The translations under genes were made by a program, and so were the position numbers. The notes under the pieces are model-generated. The model saw only the letters and a program-made list of their open reading frames with translations, was not told the origin of the DNA and did no database searches. Positions 1-8,193 of a stretch of DNA of 64,000 nucleotides are shown piece by piece (position 1 is the stretch's first letter; each line of letters opens with the position of its first letter). The stretch is from Roseimaritima ulvae (GTDB lineage: Bacteria > Planctomycetota > Planctomycetia > Pirellulales > Pirellulaceae): NCBI RefSeq assembly GCF_008065135.1, contig NZ_CP042914.1, positions 6,491,404 through 6,555,403 on the forward strand. The letters are read 5' to 3'.

Positions 1-7
1 GCGGCCC

Positions 8-95
8 TTTCAGATTTCAGATTTCAGATTTCAGATTTCAGATTTCAGATTTCAGATTGCAAACTTCAAACTTCAAACTTCAAACTTCAAACTTC
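8..95. repeat. Two adjoining heptanucleotide tandem repeats
   Basis: Seven perfect copies of TTTCAGA (8-56) are followed by five perfect copies of AAACTTC (61-95). The tract ends two bases before the ATG of the first gene, so no Shine-Dalgarno sequence is visible. A related degenerate heptamer tract lies at 60015-60063. Short tandem repeats of this kind can change length by slippage; whether this one does is unknown. Confidence 0.95.
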
Positions 96-97
96 CC

Positions 98-1042
98 ATG
101 CTGTCCCGCGTTGCCGAAAGTATTTACTGGATGAGTCGTCAGGTGGAACGGGCGGAGAACCTGGCTCGGTTCCTGGAGATCACGCACGAATTCACGCTCG
201 ACCAGCCCCAGAACATGGTCAATTCCTGGGACGCCTTGCTGCGGATCACCGGCGACGAAGCGTTGTTCAAGGAGCGTTACGACGAGGCCAACGCGGACAG
301 CGTGAGTCGTTTTTTGGCGTTCGACGAAGACTACCCGAATTCGATGTTGTCCTCGCTGCGACTGGCTCGCCAAAACGCTCGTAGCGTCCGCGAATCACTG
401 TCCTCCGAAGTGTTCGAGCAGGTCAATGAGTTTTACCACTTGGTCAATCACGCGGCGGCTCAACCGGCCTTGTCCTCGCCGACGAATTTTCTAAACGAAG
501 TTCGCTTGCTGGCGATCCAGTGGACCGGCGTGCTGGACAGCACGATGCCCCAGGACGACGGCTGGCACTTTTTTAACGTCGGGCGGATGACCGAACGGGC
601 CGACAAAACGTCACGGATCCTGGACGTCAAATATTTTAATCTGCTGCCCAACGTGACCGACGTGGGCACGGCCGTCGACGACCTGCAGTGGGCTTCGCTG
701 CTGAAAGCGATCAGCGGCATCGAAGCCTACCGGCGAAAATACCGCGTCCTGCACATCCCCAATGTCGTGCGGTTCTTCCTGTTTGATGAAACCTTTCCGC
801 GGAGCGTGATCTACTGCGCCAAATCCGCCTTTTGGTCGATCCGTCGCATCCATGAATCGGCCGATCTGCCGCCCGGTGAGGCCTACGAGCGGGCGGAACA
901 ACTCTGCCGACGCCTGTCTCTGACGTCGGCCGAAGAAGTGATCGCGGGCAACATGCACGAAGCCATCGATCGCTTGCAGACAGAGTTGAATCAGTTGGGC
1001 GACGCCATTTTCCGAGACTTCTTCCACCACGAGCTTGTTTAA
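98..1042 (+). CDS. Alpha-E domain protein (DUF403)
   Basis: A 314-residue, probably all-helical protein. The N-terminal motif LSRVAESIYWMSRQVERAEN is the hallmark of the alpha-E (DUF403) family, and the length matches stand-alone members. Alpha-E proteins travel with permuted ATP-grasp and transglutaminase genes in predicted peptide-synthesis operons, and their biochemical role is unproven. It is the first gene of a four-gene operon; the next start lies four bases beyond its stop. The start is chosen because family members begin with this motif, although the reading frame stays open upstream through the heptamer repeats. A second alpha-E domain is fused to the ATP-grasp protein two genes downstream, so the two could pair. 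Confidence 0.9.
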   Translation: MLSRVAESIYWMSRQVERAENLARFLEITHEFTLDQPQNMVNSWDALLRITGDEALFKERYDEANADSVSRFLAFDEDYPNSMLSSLRLARQNARSVRESLSSEVFEQVNEFYHLVNHAAAQPALSSPTNFLNEVRLLAIQWTGVLDSTMPQDDGWHFFNVGRMTERADKTSRILDVKYFNLLPNVTDVGTAVDDLQWASLLKAISGIEAYRRKYRVLHIPNVVRFFLFDETFPRSVIYCAKSAFWSIRRIHESADLPPGEAYERAEQLCRRLSLTSAEEVIAGNMHEAIDRLQTELNQLGDAIFRDFFHHELV

Positions 1043-1046
1043 CACC

Positions 1047-4000
1047 ATGCCGATCCGCGTCGCTCTTCATCACCAGACCGAATACCGCTACGACCGCCGG
1101 GTGAACCTGGGCCCTCAACTGGTTCGTTTGCGTCCGGCATACCACGCCCGCACGCCGATCCCGGCTTACAGCCTGAAAGTTTCGCCGGGGGACCATTTTG
1201 TCAACTGGCAACAGGACCCGTTTGGCAATCCCAATGCGCGGTACGTGTTCCATAAACCCACCGACCATCTGCGGATCACGGTGGACCTGATCGCGGAAAT
1301 GACGGTCATCAATCCGTTTGACTTCTTCGTGGAAGAATCCGCCGAGGAGTTTCCGTTTTCTTACGACGACGAAACCCGTGTCCAGTTGGCGCCATACCTG
1401 CGCCCCCACGCCCAGGGCCCCGGGTTTGAGAAATGGTTGGCCACGCTGCCCACCAAACCGATGCGGACGATCGACTTTCTGGTCGACGTCAACAGCCGCC
1501 TGCAGCAGCGCATCGATTACCTGGTGCGGATGGAACCGGGCGTGCAAACGCCCGAAGAAACGCTTACCAAATGCAGCGGTTCCTGCCGCGACTCGGCTTG
1601 GCTGTTCGTGGAAACCCTGCGGCACATGGGGCTGGCGGCACGCTTCGTCTCCGGTTACTTGATCCAATTGACCGCCGACGAAAAACCCGTCGATGGACCG
1701 GCCGGGCCGAGCGAAGATTTCTGTGACCTGCACGCCTGGACCGAGGTCTACCTGCCCGGCGCAGGTTGGATCGGACTGGACGCCACCAGCGGCCTGTTTG
1801 CCGGGGAAGGGCACATCCCGCTGGCCTGCACACCTTCTTACACCGGAGCGGCGCCGATCACCGGGGCGCACGAACCCTGCGAAGTCGAGTTCCATCACAC
1901 GATGTCGGTGGAGCGGGTGCACGAAGATCCCCGCGTCACCAAGCCCTACACCGAATCACAATGGGCGGAAATCCTCAAAGTCGGCCAGGCCGTCGACCAG
2001 CGTCTGCAGGCGGGCGACGTGCGGTTGACGATGGGCGGCGAACCGACGTTTGTGTCGATGGACGACCAGGCGGCACCGGAATGGAACGGCGATGCAGTGG
2101 GTGCCGACAAACGCGTCAAAAGCAACCAGCTGCTGCTGCGGCTCCGCGATCGCTTTGCCCCCGGCGGGTTGCTGCATTACGGACAAGGTAAATGGTATCC
2201 CGGTGAATCGCTGCCCCGCTGGGCGCTGACCTGCATGTGGCGACGCGACGGCCAACCGGTTTGGGAAGATCCCCAGTGGATCGCCGACGAAGGCCGCGAC
2301 TATGGCTTTCAACACGAAGACGCCCAACGTTTTGTCAGCCACTTGGCCCGCGAGCTGAACATCAGCGCCAAGATGACCTTTCCGGTCTACGAAGACACCT
2401 TTCACTACCTATGGCGCGAGCAGCGACTGCCGATGGACGTGTCGGTCGACGATCCCAAACTGGAAGACCCCAACGAACGCTCGATGATGATCCGAGCGTT
2501 TCAAAACGGACTCTCGTCGCCGGTCGGGTTTGTGCTGCCGCTGCGGCGAGCATGGTGGCAAGCTCAACCGGGCTGGATCGGTGGCCGCTGGCCGACTCGA
2601 GCCGGCAAGGTTTATCTGCTGCCGGGCGATTCGCCGATCGGCCTGCGTCTGCCGCTGGACACGCTGCCCACTTCCAGCGCCGAGAACAGTTTCCAATTCA
2701 CCACGCCACTGGACCCCGCCTTCCCCCGTTCGCCGCTGCCCCCGCGCGATGGCAACCGCGGCACCGAACGCGTGGTGTCTCGCGGCTCCTCGCCGGAAAA
2801 CGATCCGGCCGGGCAAGCTGGACCGGCCGGTCAGCCGGTCAACGAACAAGCCTTGCAGGTCGAAGATGACGACGATCTGCCCACCAGTGAGGACGTCGTG
2901 CGGACGGCCCTATGCGTGGAATGCCGCCACGGTCGGCTGTACGTGTTTATGCCTCCGGCGCAACGCCTGGAAGATTACCTGGACCTGGTCGCCTCGATCG
3001 AACAAACCTGCAAAGCATTGGAACTGCCGGTTCTGCTGGAAGGCTATCTGCCGCCGCCCGACCCGCGGCTGGAACTGTTCAAGGTCACACCGGACCCCGG
3101 GGTGATCGAGGTCAACAGCCAACCGACGGCTTCTTGGCCGGAGTTGGTCGAGTTGACCGAGACGCTGTACGAAGAGGCGCGGCACATCCGTTTGGGCACG
3201 AATAAATTCGACCTGGACGGCTACCACACCGGCACCGGCGGCGGCAATCATGTCGTCTTGGGCGGAGTCACGCCGATGGACAGCCCCTTCCTGCGGCGCC
3301 CCGACCTGCTGGCCAGCCTGACCTCGTATTGGAACAACCACCCCTCGCTGTCGTACCTGTTCAGCGGTCGCTTTGTCGGTCCCACCAGCCAGGCACCGCG
3401 ACTGGACGAAGGCCGTGCGGATTCGATTTACGAACTGGAAATCGCCCGCGCCCAATTGCCCGACGGCGACGGCCCGGTGCCCACCTGGATGGTTGACCGC
3501 CTGTTTCGTGACATCCTGGTGGACACCACGGGCAACACGCACCGTTCGGAAATCTGCATCGACAAGCTGTTTTCGCCGGACAGCCCCACCGGCCGCTTGG
3601 GGCTGGTCGAACTGCGAGGCTTTGAGATGCCGCCGCATGCCCGCATGAGTCTGACGCAGCAGTTATTGGTGCGGGCTTTGATCGCTTCGTTTTGGGAACA
3701 ACCGTATCGGGGGCCGCTGGTCCACTGGGGCAGCGCGCTGCACGATCGCTTTCTGCTGCCACACTTTGTTTGGACCGACCTCTGCGAGGTGCTGGCGGAA
3801 CTGCAGCAACAGAATCTATCGCTGCAGCCGGAATGGTTTGGCACGCATTTCGAATTCCGCTTTCCCCGCATCGGCGAGGTCAGCTACCAGGACGTCACGC
3901 TGGAGTTGCGAACGGCGATCGAACCCTGGTATGTGATGGGCGAAGAACCGGGCGGAGGCGGCACGGTGCGGTACGTGGACTCCTCGCTGGAACGGCTGCA

Positions 4001-4415
4001 AGTGATGGTGCAAGGTTTTGACAACACACGCTACGCCATCGTCTGCAACGGCTTGTCCGTCCCCATGCGGCCCACCGGCACAGCGGGCCAGTACGTGGCC
4101 GGCGTGCGGTACCGGGCCTGGCAGCCACCGCGCTGCTTGCACCCCACCATCGGCATCGACGCCCCCCTGCGGTTTGACATCGTCGACCGCCGCAGCGGCC
4201 GCTCGATCGGGGGATGCACCTACCACGTAAGTAACGAAGCGGGAGTGGCGTCGGATGTGCGACCGGTGAATGCTAACGAAGCCGAATCGCGACGGGCGGC
4301 AAGGTTCGAGACAAGGCAGCTGGCTAGTGGTAAACTATCGATCCCCCAGCCGTTGCCCACGACCGGCACCCATCCCTACCCGATTACGTTAGACATGCGA
4401 CGCAGATACATATGA
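1047..4415 (+). CDS. Transglutaminase-like protease fused to DUF2126 amidoligase
   Basis: A 1122-residue two-part protein. Residues ~1-90 form the beta domain usual for bacterial transglutaminase-like proteins. The papain-like core follows with a clear Cys-His-Asp triad: Cys180 (GSCRDSAW), His229 (DLHAWTEVYL) and Asp245 (GLDATSG). From ~310 the DUF2126 region begins (GGEPTFVS, GQGKWYPGE, GTGGGNHVVLGG), a family predicted to be a glutamine-synthetase-like COOH-NH2 ligase. A Pro/Gly/acidic linker at ~550-625 interrupts this region. The fusion suggests one protein that both cleaves and makes amide or isopeptide bonds; the substrate is unknown. ATG 1047 is preferred over the TTG at 1035 because it follows the upstream stop directly. 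Its stop overlaps the next start (ATGA). Confidence 0.9.
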   Translation: MPIRVALHHQTEYRYDRRVNLGPQLVRLRPAYHARTPIPAYSLKVSPGDHFVNWQQDPFGNPNARYVFHKPTDHLRITVDLIAEMTVINPFDFFVEESAEEFPFSYDDETRVQLAPYLRPHAQGPGFEKWLATLPTKPMRTIDFLVDVNSRLQQRIDYLVRMEPGVQTPEETLTKCSGSCRDSAWLFVETLRHMGLAARFVSGYLIQLTADEKPVDGPAGPSEDFCDLHAWTEVYLPGAGWIGLDATSGLFAGEGHIPLACTPSYTGAAPITGAHEPCEVEFHHTMSVERVHEDPRVTKPYTESQWAEILKVGQAVDQRLQAGDVRLTMGGEPTFVSMDDQAAPEWNGDAVGADKRVKSNQLLLRLRDRFAPGGLLHYGQGKWYPGESLPRWALTCMWRRDGQPVWEDPQWIADEGRDYGFQHEDAQRFVSHLARELNISAKMTFPVYEDTFHYLWREQRLPMDVSVDDPKLEDPNERSMMIRAFQNGLSSPVGFVLPLRRAWWQAQPGWIGGRWPTRAGKVYLLPGDSPIGLRLPLDTLPTSSAENSFQFTTPLDPAFPRSPLPPRDGNRGTERVVSRGSSPENDPAGQAGPAGQPVNEQALQVEDDDDLPTSEDVVRTALCVECRHGRLYVFMPPAQRLEDYLDLVASIEQTCKALELPVLLEGYLPPPDPRLELFKVTPDPGVIEVNSQPTASWPELVELTETLYEEARHIRLGTNKFDLDGYHTGTGGGNHVVLGGVTPMDSPFLRRPDLLASLTSYWNNHPSLSYLFSGRFVGPTSQAPRLDEGRADSIYELEIARAQLPDGDGPVPTWMVDRLFRDILVDTTGNTHRSEICIDKLFSPDSPTGRLGLVELRGFEMPPHARMSLTQQLLVRALIASFWEQPYRGPLVHWGSALHDRFLLPHFVWTDLCEVLAELQQQNLSLQPEWFGTHFEFRFPRIGEVSYQDVTLELRTAIEPWYVMGEEPGGGGTVRYVDSSLERLQVMVQGFDNTRYAIVCNGLSVPMRPTGTAGQYVAGVRYRAWQPPRCLHPTIGIDAPLRFDIVDRRSGRSIGGCTYHVSNEAGVASDVRPVNANEAESRRAARFETRQLASGKLSIPQPLPTTGTHPYPITLDMRRRYI

Positions 4416-7033
4416 ATGGTGCCACCGCGGTGAATTCTCCTTTCGGCGGATACCGCTGCGAGTCTGGCGTCTTCGACGAATGCCATGACGAACATGGCCA
4501 AGTGCGTCCAGCTTGGCAACAATTTGCGCAACGCATCGATCGCGGTGGCAGTGAGCAGTTAACGCAATACACCGAAATCGTCAACGCTTCGGTCCACGAG
4601 AGCGCCGTGGCCTTCGGCTTTCACGGCGCGGCCAAAGAGCAGCCGCGGCCGTGGCAACTATCGACGGTCCCGCTGCTGCTGCAACAAGCCGAATGGCAGC
4701 AGTTGGCAGAGGGCTTAAGCGAACGCACGCTGGTGTTGGAAGCGGTGCTGGACGATTTGTTAGGCCCCCAACGTTTGGTCAAAGAACGTGTGGTTCCACC
4801 GGAGTTGGTGTGGGCCAACCCGCTGTTCAATCGGGCTTACAGCGAACTGCCCAAGCTGGGCGGCCTGCGTCTGCACCTGACGGCTACCGATCTGGCACGC
4901 AATTCCGACGGAGCCTGGTGGGTGGTTGGCGACCGCACTCGAGCGCCCAGCGGCCTGGGCTACCTGCTGCAAAACCGGATCGTCACCAGCCGCGTGTTGT
5001 CGAAGTCGATGCGGCAAAACAATGTGCAACGCTTGGCCCGGTTTTTCGATCACCTCCGTGACCGCTTTGCGGAGTTGGCTCCGCGGCGCCGCGACAATCC
5101 GCGGATCGCGATTCTCACGCCCGGCCAGTCGGATTACCGCTACTTCGAAGACGCTTATCTGGCCCGCTACCTGGGCATCGAATTGGTCCAAGGCCTGGAC
5201 CTGGCCATGCGCCGCCAACGCTTACACTTAAAAACCCTGCAGGGCCTGTTGCCGATCGAAACGGTGTGGCGGCATGTGTCCGACGCCAAGTGCGATCCGC
5301 TGGAACTCAATCCCGACTCGCGGAGCGGCGTGACGGGACTGCTGGAAGCGGTCCGGGCCGGCGAGGTGGCGGTGCTGAATTCAATCGGCAGCGTTCTGGC
5401 CCAGATGCCCGCCCTGATGCCCTTTCTTCCCGCAGCGGCAAAGTTCCTCAAGGGCATCGATTTGAAGCTGCCGACGATCGCCACCTACTGGTGCGGCGGC
5501 GAAAAAGAGCTGAACTATGTGCTGAAGAATCTGGACAGTCTGTTGATTCGTTCGGCCTTTCACGGCGGTGGGGAACTGCCCATCGATTCGCGAACCCTAT
5601 CGGCGGCCGATCGCGACCAGTTGGTCGCTCGGCTGCGCGCCTATCCGACGCATTTTGTCGCCCAGCGGCATCCCCAGCGAAGCACCACGCCGGTGTTCCG
5701 CGAAGGCAAGTTGCAACCCTGGTCGATGGCTCTGCGAGCCTTCCATCTGCAAACCGATCAAGGCGTCGAAGTCTTACCGGGCGGAATGGTGCGAGTCGAT
5801 CCGCAACCCGGCGTGCTGGATCATTCCCATGTCAGCGGCAAACTGGGACAGGACTGCTGGATCGTTTCTGAGTCACCGGTCGATTCCACTTACTCTCGCC
5901 TGCCGGCGCCGCACCAACGGCTGGAGCTGAGTCGCAGCGGTGCGGAACTGACCAGCCGCGTGGCCGAGAACCTGTTTTGGCTGGGACGTTATGTGGAACG
6001 TTCCGAATCCACCTCGCGGCTGCTGCGCACCTCATTGCAGCGGATCGCCGGCGAAAGTGATCCGGCGCAATTGCCCGAGGTCCCGCGGTTGTTCGCCGCT
6101 CTGGCCGCCATCGGACATCTCGAACCGGACTACTCGATCGATGGCTTGTTCAACGCCATGCCGACGCCCGACCAGGGTCTGCCGGCATCGCTGTTTGATC
6201 GCGAACAGCCCTTCGGATTGCACTCCAGCATCGCCGCGATGACCGAAAAAGCGTCCGCGGCGCGGGACCGTATCTCGCTGGACGCCTATCGCGTGATCGA
6301 TCAGGTCAGCACCTATGTGCTGGACCCCTCGCTGCTGCGGCAGCAAGCCGAAAATGGTCGGCACGACGAGTCCCGCGGTGAATTCTCCTTAACCATCGAA
6401 TTGCTCAATCGCATCGTCACCGGCTTGCTGGCGTTCTCCGGGTTGGCCAACGAAAGCATCACCCGCACGCATGGCTGGCGTTTCCTGCAGCTCGGACGCC
6501 GCATCGAACGAGCTTATCAAACGGCCGAACTACTGGCCGCCACGCTGGTGCATCCGATCGAATTTGAACGCCCGCTGATCGAATCGGTTTTGGATATCAC
6601 CGACAGTTTGATGACCTACCGCTCGCGTTACCTGTCGCTGATGCAAGCCGGCCCGGTGTTTGACCTGCTGGTCACCGACGACACCAACCCGCGTTCGCTG
6701 CTGTATCAGTTAAGTGATATTTGCGAATTGATTCAGGCCCTGCCCGATCCGACCAAGTCCGTCCGCTTGGGAACCGACGAAGCGATGGCCCTGGACTTGC
6801 ATCATCTGGTGCGCTCGTCGGACCCTTACACGCTGGCGGAATGTCATCCTAAAAGCGGCCGCGTGCATTTGTTAACATTGCTGGAAAAGCTGATCGAGAA
6901 GCTACCGGAATTGTCCAATGCGATCACCGCGCGTTACTTGATCCATACCGCCGAAGCGACCACGTTGACCGGCCGGGTGGCCCACAGCCCGGTGGCCATG
7001 AACGAACAAGACGGCCAAGAGAAATTGCCATAA
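4412..7033 (+). CDS. Circularly permuted ATP-grasp / alpha-E fusion
   Basis: An 873-residue fusion. Residues ~20-480 match the circularly permuted type 2 ATP-grasp family (DUF404/DUF407), with the landmarks AFGFHG near 68, WVVGDRTRAPSGLGYLLQNR near 170-189, and a GGEKELNYVLKN segment. From about residue 513 a complete alpha-E domain starts with SRVAENLFWLGRYVERSEST, paralogous to the first gene of the operon. ATP-grasp ligases activate a carboxylate as acyl phosphate and join it to an amine, so this is the likely ATP-dependent ligase of the cluster. In many bacteria the two domains are separate adjacent genes; here they are fused, and a free alpha-E copy is kept as well. The start overlaps the upstream stop by four bases, which implies translational coupling. 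Confidence 0.9.
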   Translation: MNGATAVNSPFGGYRCESGVFDECHDEHGQVRPAWQQFAQRIDRGGSEQLTQYTEIVNASVHESAVAFGFHGAAKEQPRPWQLSTVPLLLQQAEWQQLAEGLSERTLVLEAVLDDLLGPQRLVKERVVPPELVWANPLFNRAYSELPKLGGLRLHLTATDLARNSDGAWWVVGDRTRAPSGLGYLLQNRIVTSRVLSKSMRQNNVQRLARFFDHLRDRFAELAPRRRDNPRIAILTPGQSDYRYFEDAYLARYLGIELVQGLDLAMRRQRLHLKTLQGLLPIETVWRHVSDAKCDPLELNPDSRSGVTGLLEAVRAGEVAVLNSIGSVLAQMPALMPFLPAAAKFLKGIDLKLPTIATYWCGGEKELNYVLKNLDSLLIRSAFHGGGELPIDSRTLSAADRDQLVARLRAYPTHFVAQRHPQRSTTPVFREGKLQPWSMALRAFHLQTDQGVEVLPGGMVRVDPQPGVLDHSHVSGKLGQDCWIVSESPVDSTYSRLPAPHQRLELSRSGAELTSRVAENLFWLGRYVERSESTSRLLRTSLQRIAGESDPAQLPEVPRLFAALAAIGHLEPDYSIDGLFNAMPTPDQGLPASLFDREQPFGLHSSIAAMTEKASAARDRISLDAYRVIDQVSTYVLDPSLLRQQAENGRHDESRGEFSLTIELLNRIVTGLLAFSGLANESITRTHGWRFLQLGRRIERAYQTAELLAATLVHPIEFERPLIESVLDITDSLMTYRSRYLSLMQAGPVFDLLVTDDTNPRSLLYQLSDICELIQALPDPTKSVRLGTDEAMALDLHHLVRSSDPYTLAECHPKSGRVHLLTLLEKLIEKLPELSNAITARYLIHTAEATTLTGRVAHSPVAMNEQDGQEKLP

Positions 7034-7038
7034 TCGCG

Positions 7039-7947
7039 ATGAATGCCATGATCGCTCCCGCGCCTTCGGCTCGCTACCGTATCGCTCATACCACGCTGTA
7101 CCGTTACAGCACGCCGGTGGCGATTTGCCATAACCAGTTGCGGATGTTGCCGCGAGCTTGGAACGGTGTGCAGATTCACAGCAGCGAAGTGGATATCTCC
7201 CCCACCCCCACCTGGCGTGCCGCCCATACCGACTACTACCAAAACAAAGTGCTGACGTTCGCCATCGAATCGCTGCACACCGAGCTGAAGGTGAGCGTTG
7301 TCAGCGACGTGACGGTCAACGCCTCGCCCGACCTGTCCGCCCATCCCACCGAATGGAAGACCGTGCAACAAGCTCAGGCTTGCCCGGTCGACGACGTGAC
7401 CCTGGCGGCCAGCGAGTACCGCTATGAATCCCCGATGGTGATCGTCAGTGCCCCGTTGGCCGATTACGCCCGGCCCTCGTTTGACAAATTCCCACGCTTC
7501 ATGGATGCCCTTACGGATTTGACCAAACGCATCCACGCGGATTTTCGATACGACACCCGTGCCACCAACGTGACCACCAAAGCGGACGAAGCCTTTCAGT
7601 TGCGAGCCGGCGTCTGTCAGGATTTCGCGCATGTGCAAATCGGCTGCCTGCGTTCGCTGGGTTTTGCCGCTCGCTACGTCAGCGGTTACCTGCGGACGAT
7701 CCCCAAAGAGGGTGAAGAGAAACTGGTCGGCGCTGACGAATCCCACGCTTGGCTGAGCGTCTACGGGGGACCGGAACTGGGCTGGGTCGATTGCGATCCC
7801 ACCAACGCCTGCCTGGTCTACACCGACCACATCCCGATTTGTATCGGCCGCGACTACCGCGACGTCAGCCCCATGCGCGGCGTCGCCATCGGCGGCGGCC
7901 GCACCAGCCTGAGCGTCAGCGTGGACGTCAGCACCGTCGAGAGCTGA
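7039..7947 (+). CDS. Transglutaminase-like cysteine protease
   Basis: A 302-residue stand-alone transglutaminase-like protein. It has an N-terminal bacterial transglutaminase beta domain (RYRIAHTTLYRYSTPV, from ~12) and a catalytic core with Cys193 (GVCQDFAH), His236 (DESHAWLSVY) and Asp253 (DCDPTN). No signal peptide is visible, so it is probably cytoplasmic. It begins five bases after the ATP-grasp/alpha-E gene, making it the fourth member of the operon. In related clusters such proteins are predicted to be peptidases acting on the peptide products of the ligases. It differs from the transglutaminase domain of the second gene, so the operon has two triads that may act on different bonds. 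Confidence 0.9.
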   Translation: MNAMIAPAPSARYRIAHTTLYRYSTPVAICHNQLRMLPRAWNGVQIHSSEVDISPTPTWRAAHTDYYQNKVLTFAIESLHTELKVSVVSDVTVNASPDLSAHPTEWKTVQQAQACPVDDVTLAASEYRYESPMVIVSAPLADYARPSFDKFPRFMDALTDLTKRIHADFRYDTRATNVTTKADEAFQLRAGVCQDFAHVQIGCLRSLGFAARYVSGYLRTIPKEGEEKLVGADESHAWLSVYGGPELGWVDCDPTNACLVYTDHIPICIGRDYRDVSPMRGVAIGGGRTSLSVSVDVSTVES

Positions 7948-7992
7948 CGCGACTCGGTCAGCGGAGTTTGCGACTCAGGATTTGACGGCCCA

Positions 7993-8060
7993 CTGTCCCT
8001 CTATTCCGCTGGCCTCCTGTTCCTCTGTCCCCCATTCCTCTGTCCCTCGTTCCTCTGTCG
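7993..8060. repeat. Degenerate TTCCTCTGTCCC repeat tract
   Basis: About five imperfect copies of a CCTCTGTCCC-type motif occupy the 3' flank of the transglutaminase operon. The rest of the 240-base gap before the next gene shows no recognisable promoter or RNA. Confidence 0.6.
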
Positions 8061-8193
8061 GACTACCTGAAGTGGCAAACCGGGATGCCTGCAGGCCGCC
8101 TGCCAATGGGTTACACTAGCCCCCACCCCTAGGGCCGCTTGCTCTTTTGAGGCGGCATCGAATTCGCGCTCCCCGGCAAGCTAGTTTGTGGTC

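Noticed and set aside
711-1922. 403-residue open frame opposite the alpha-E and transglutaminase genes
   Set aside because: It spans the antisense of two well-supported genes and shows no recognisable motif.
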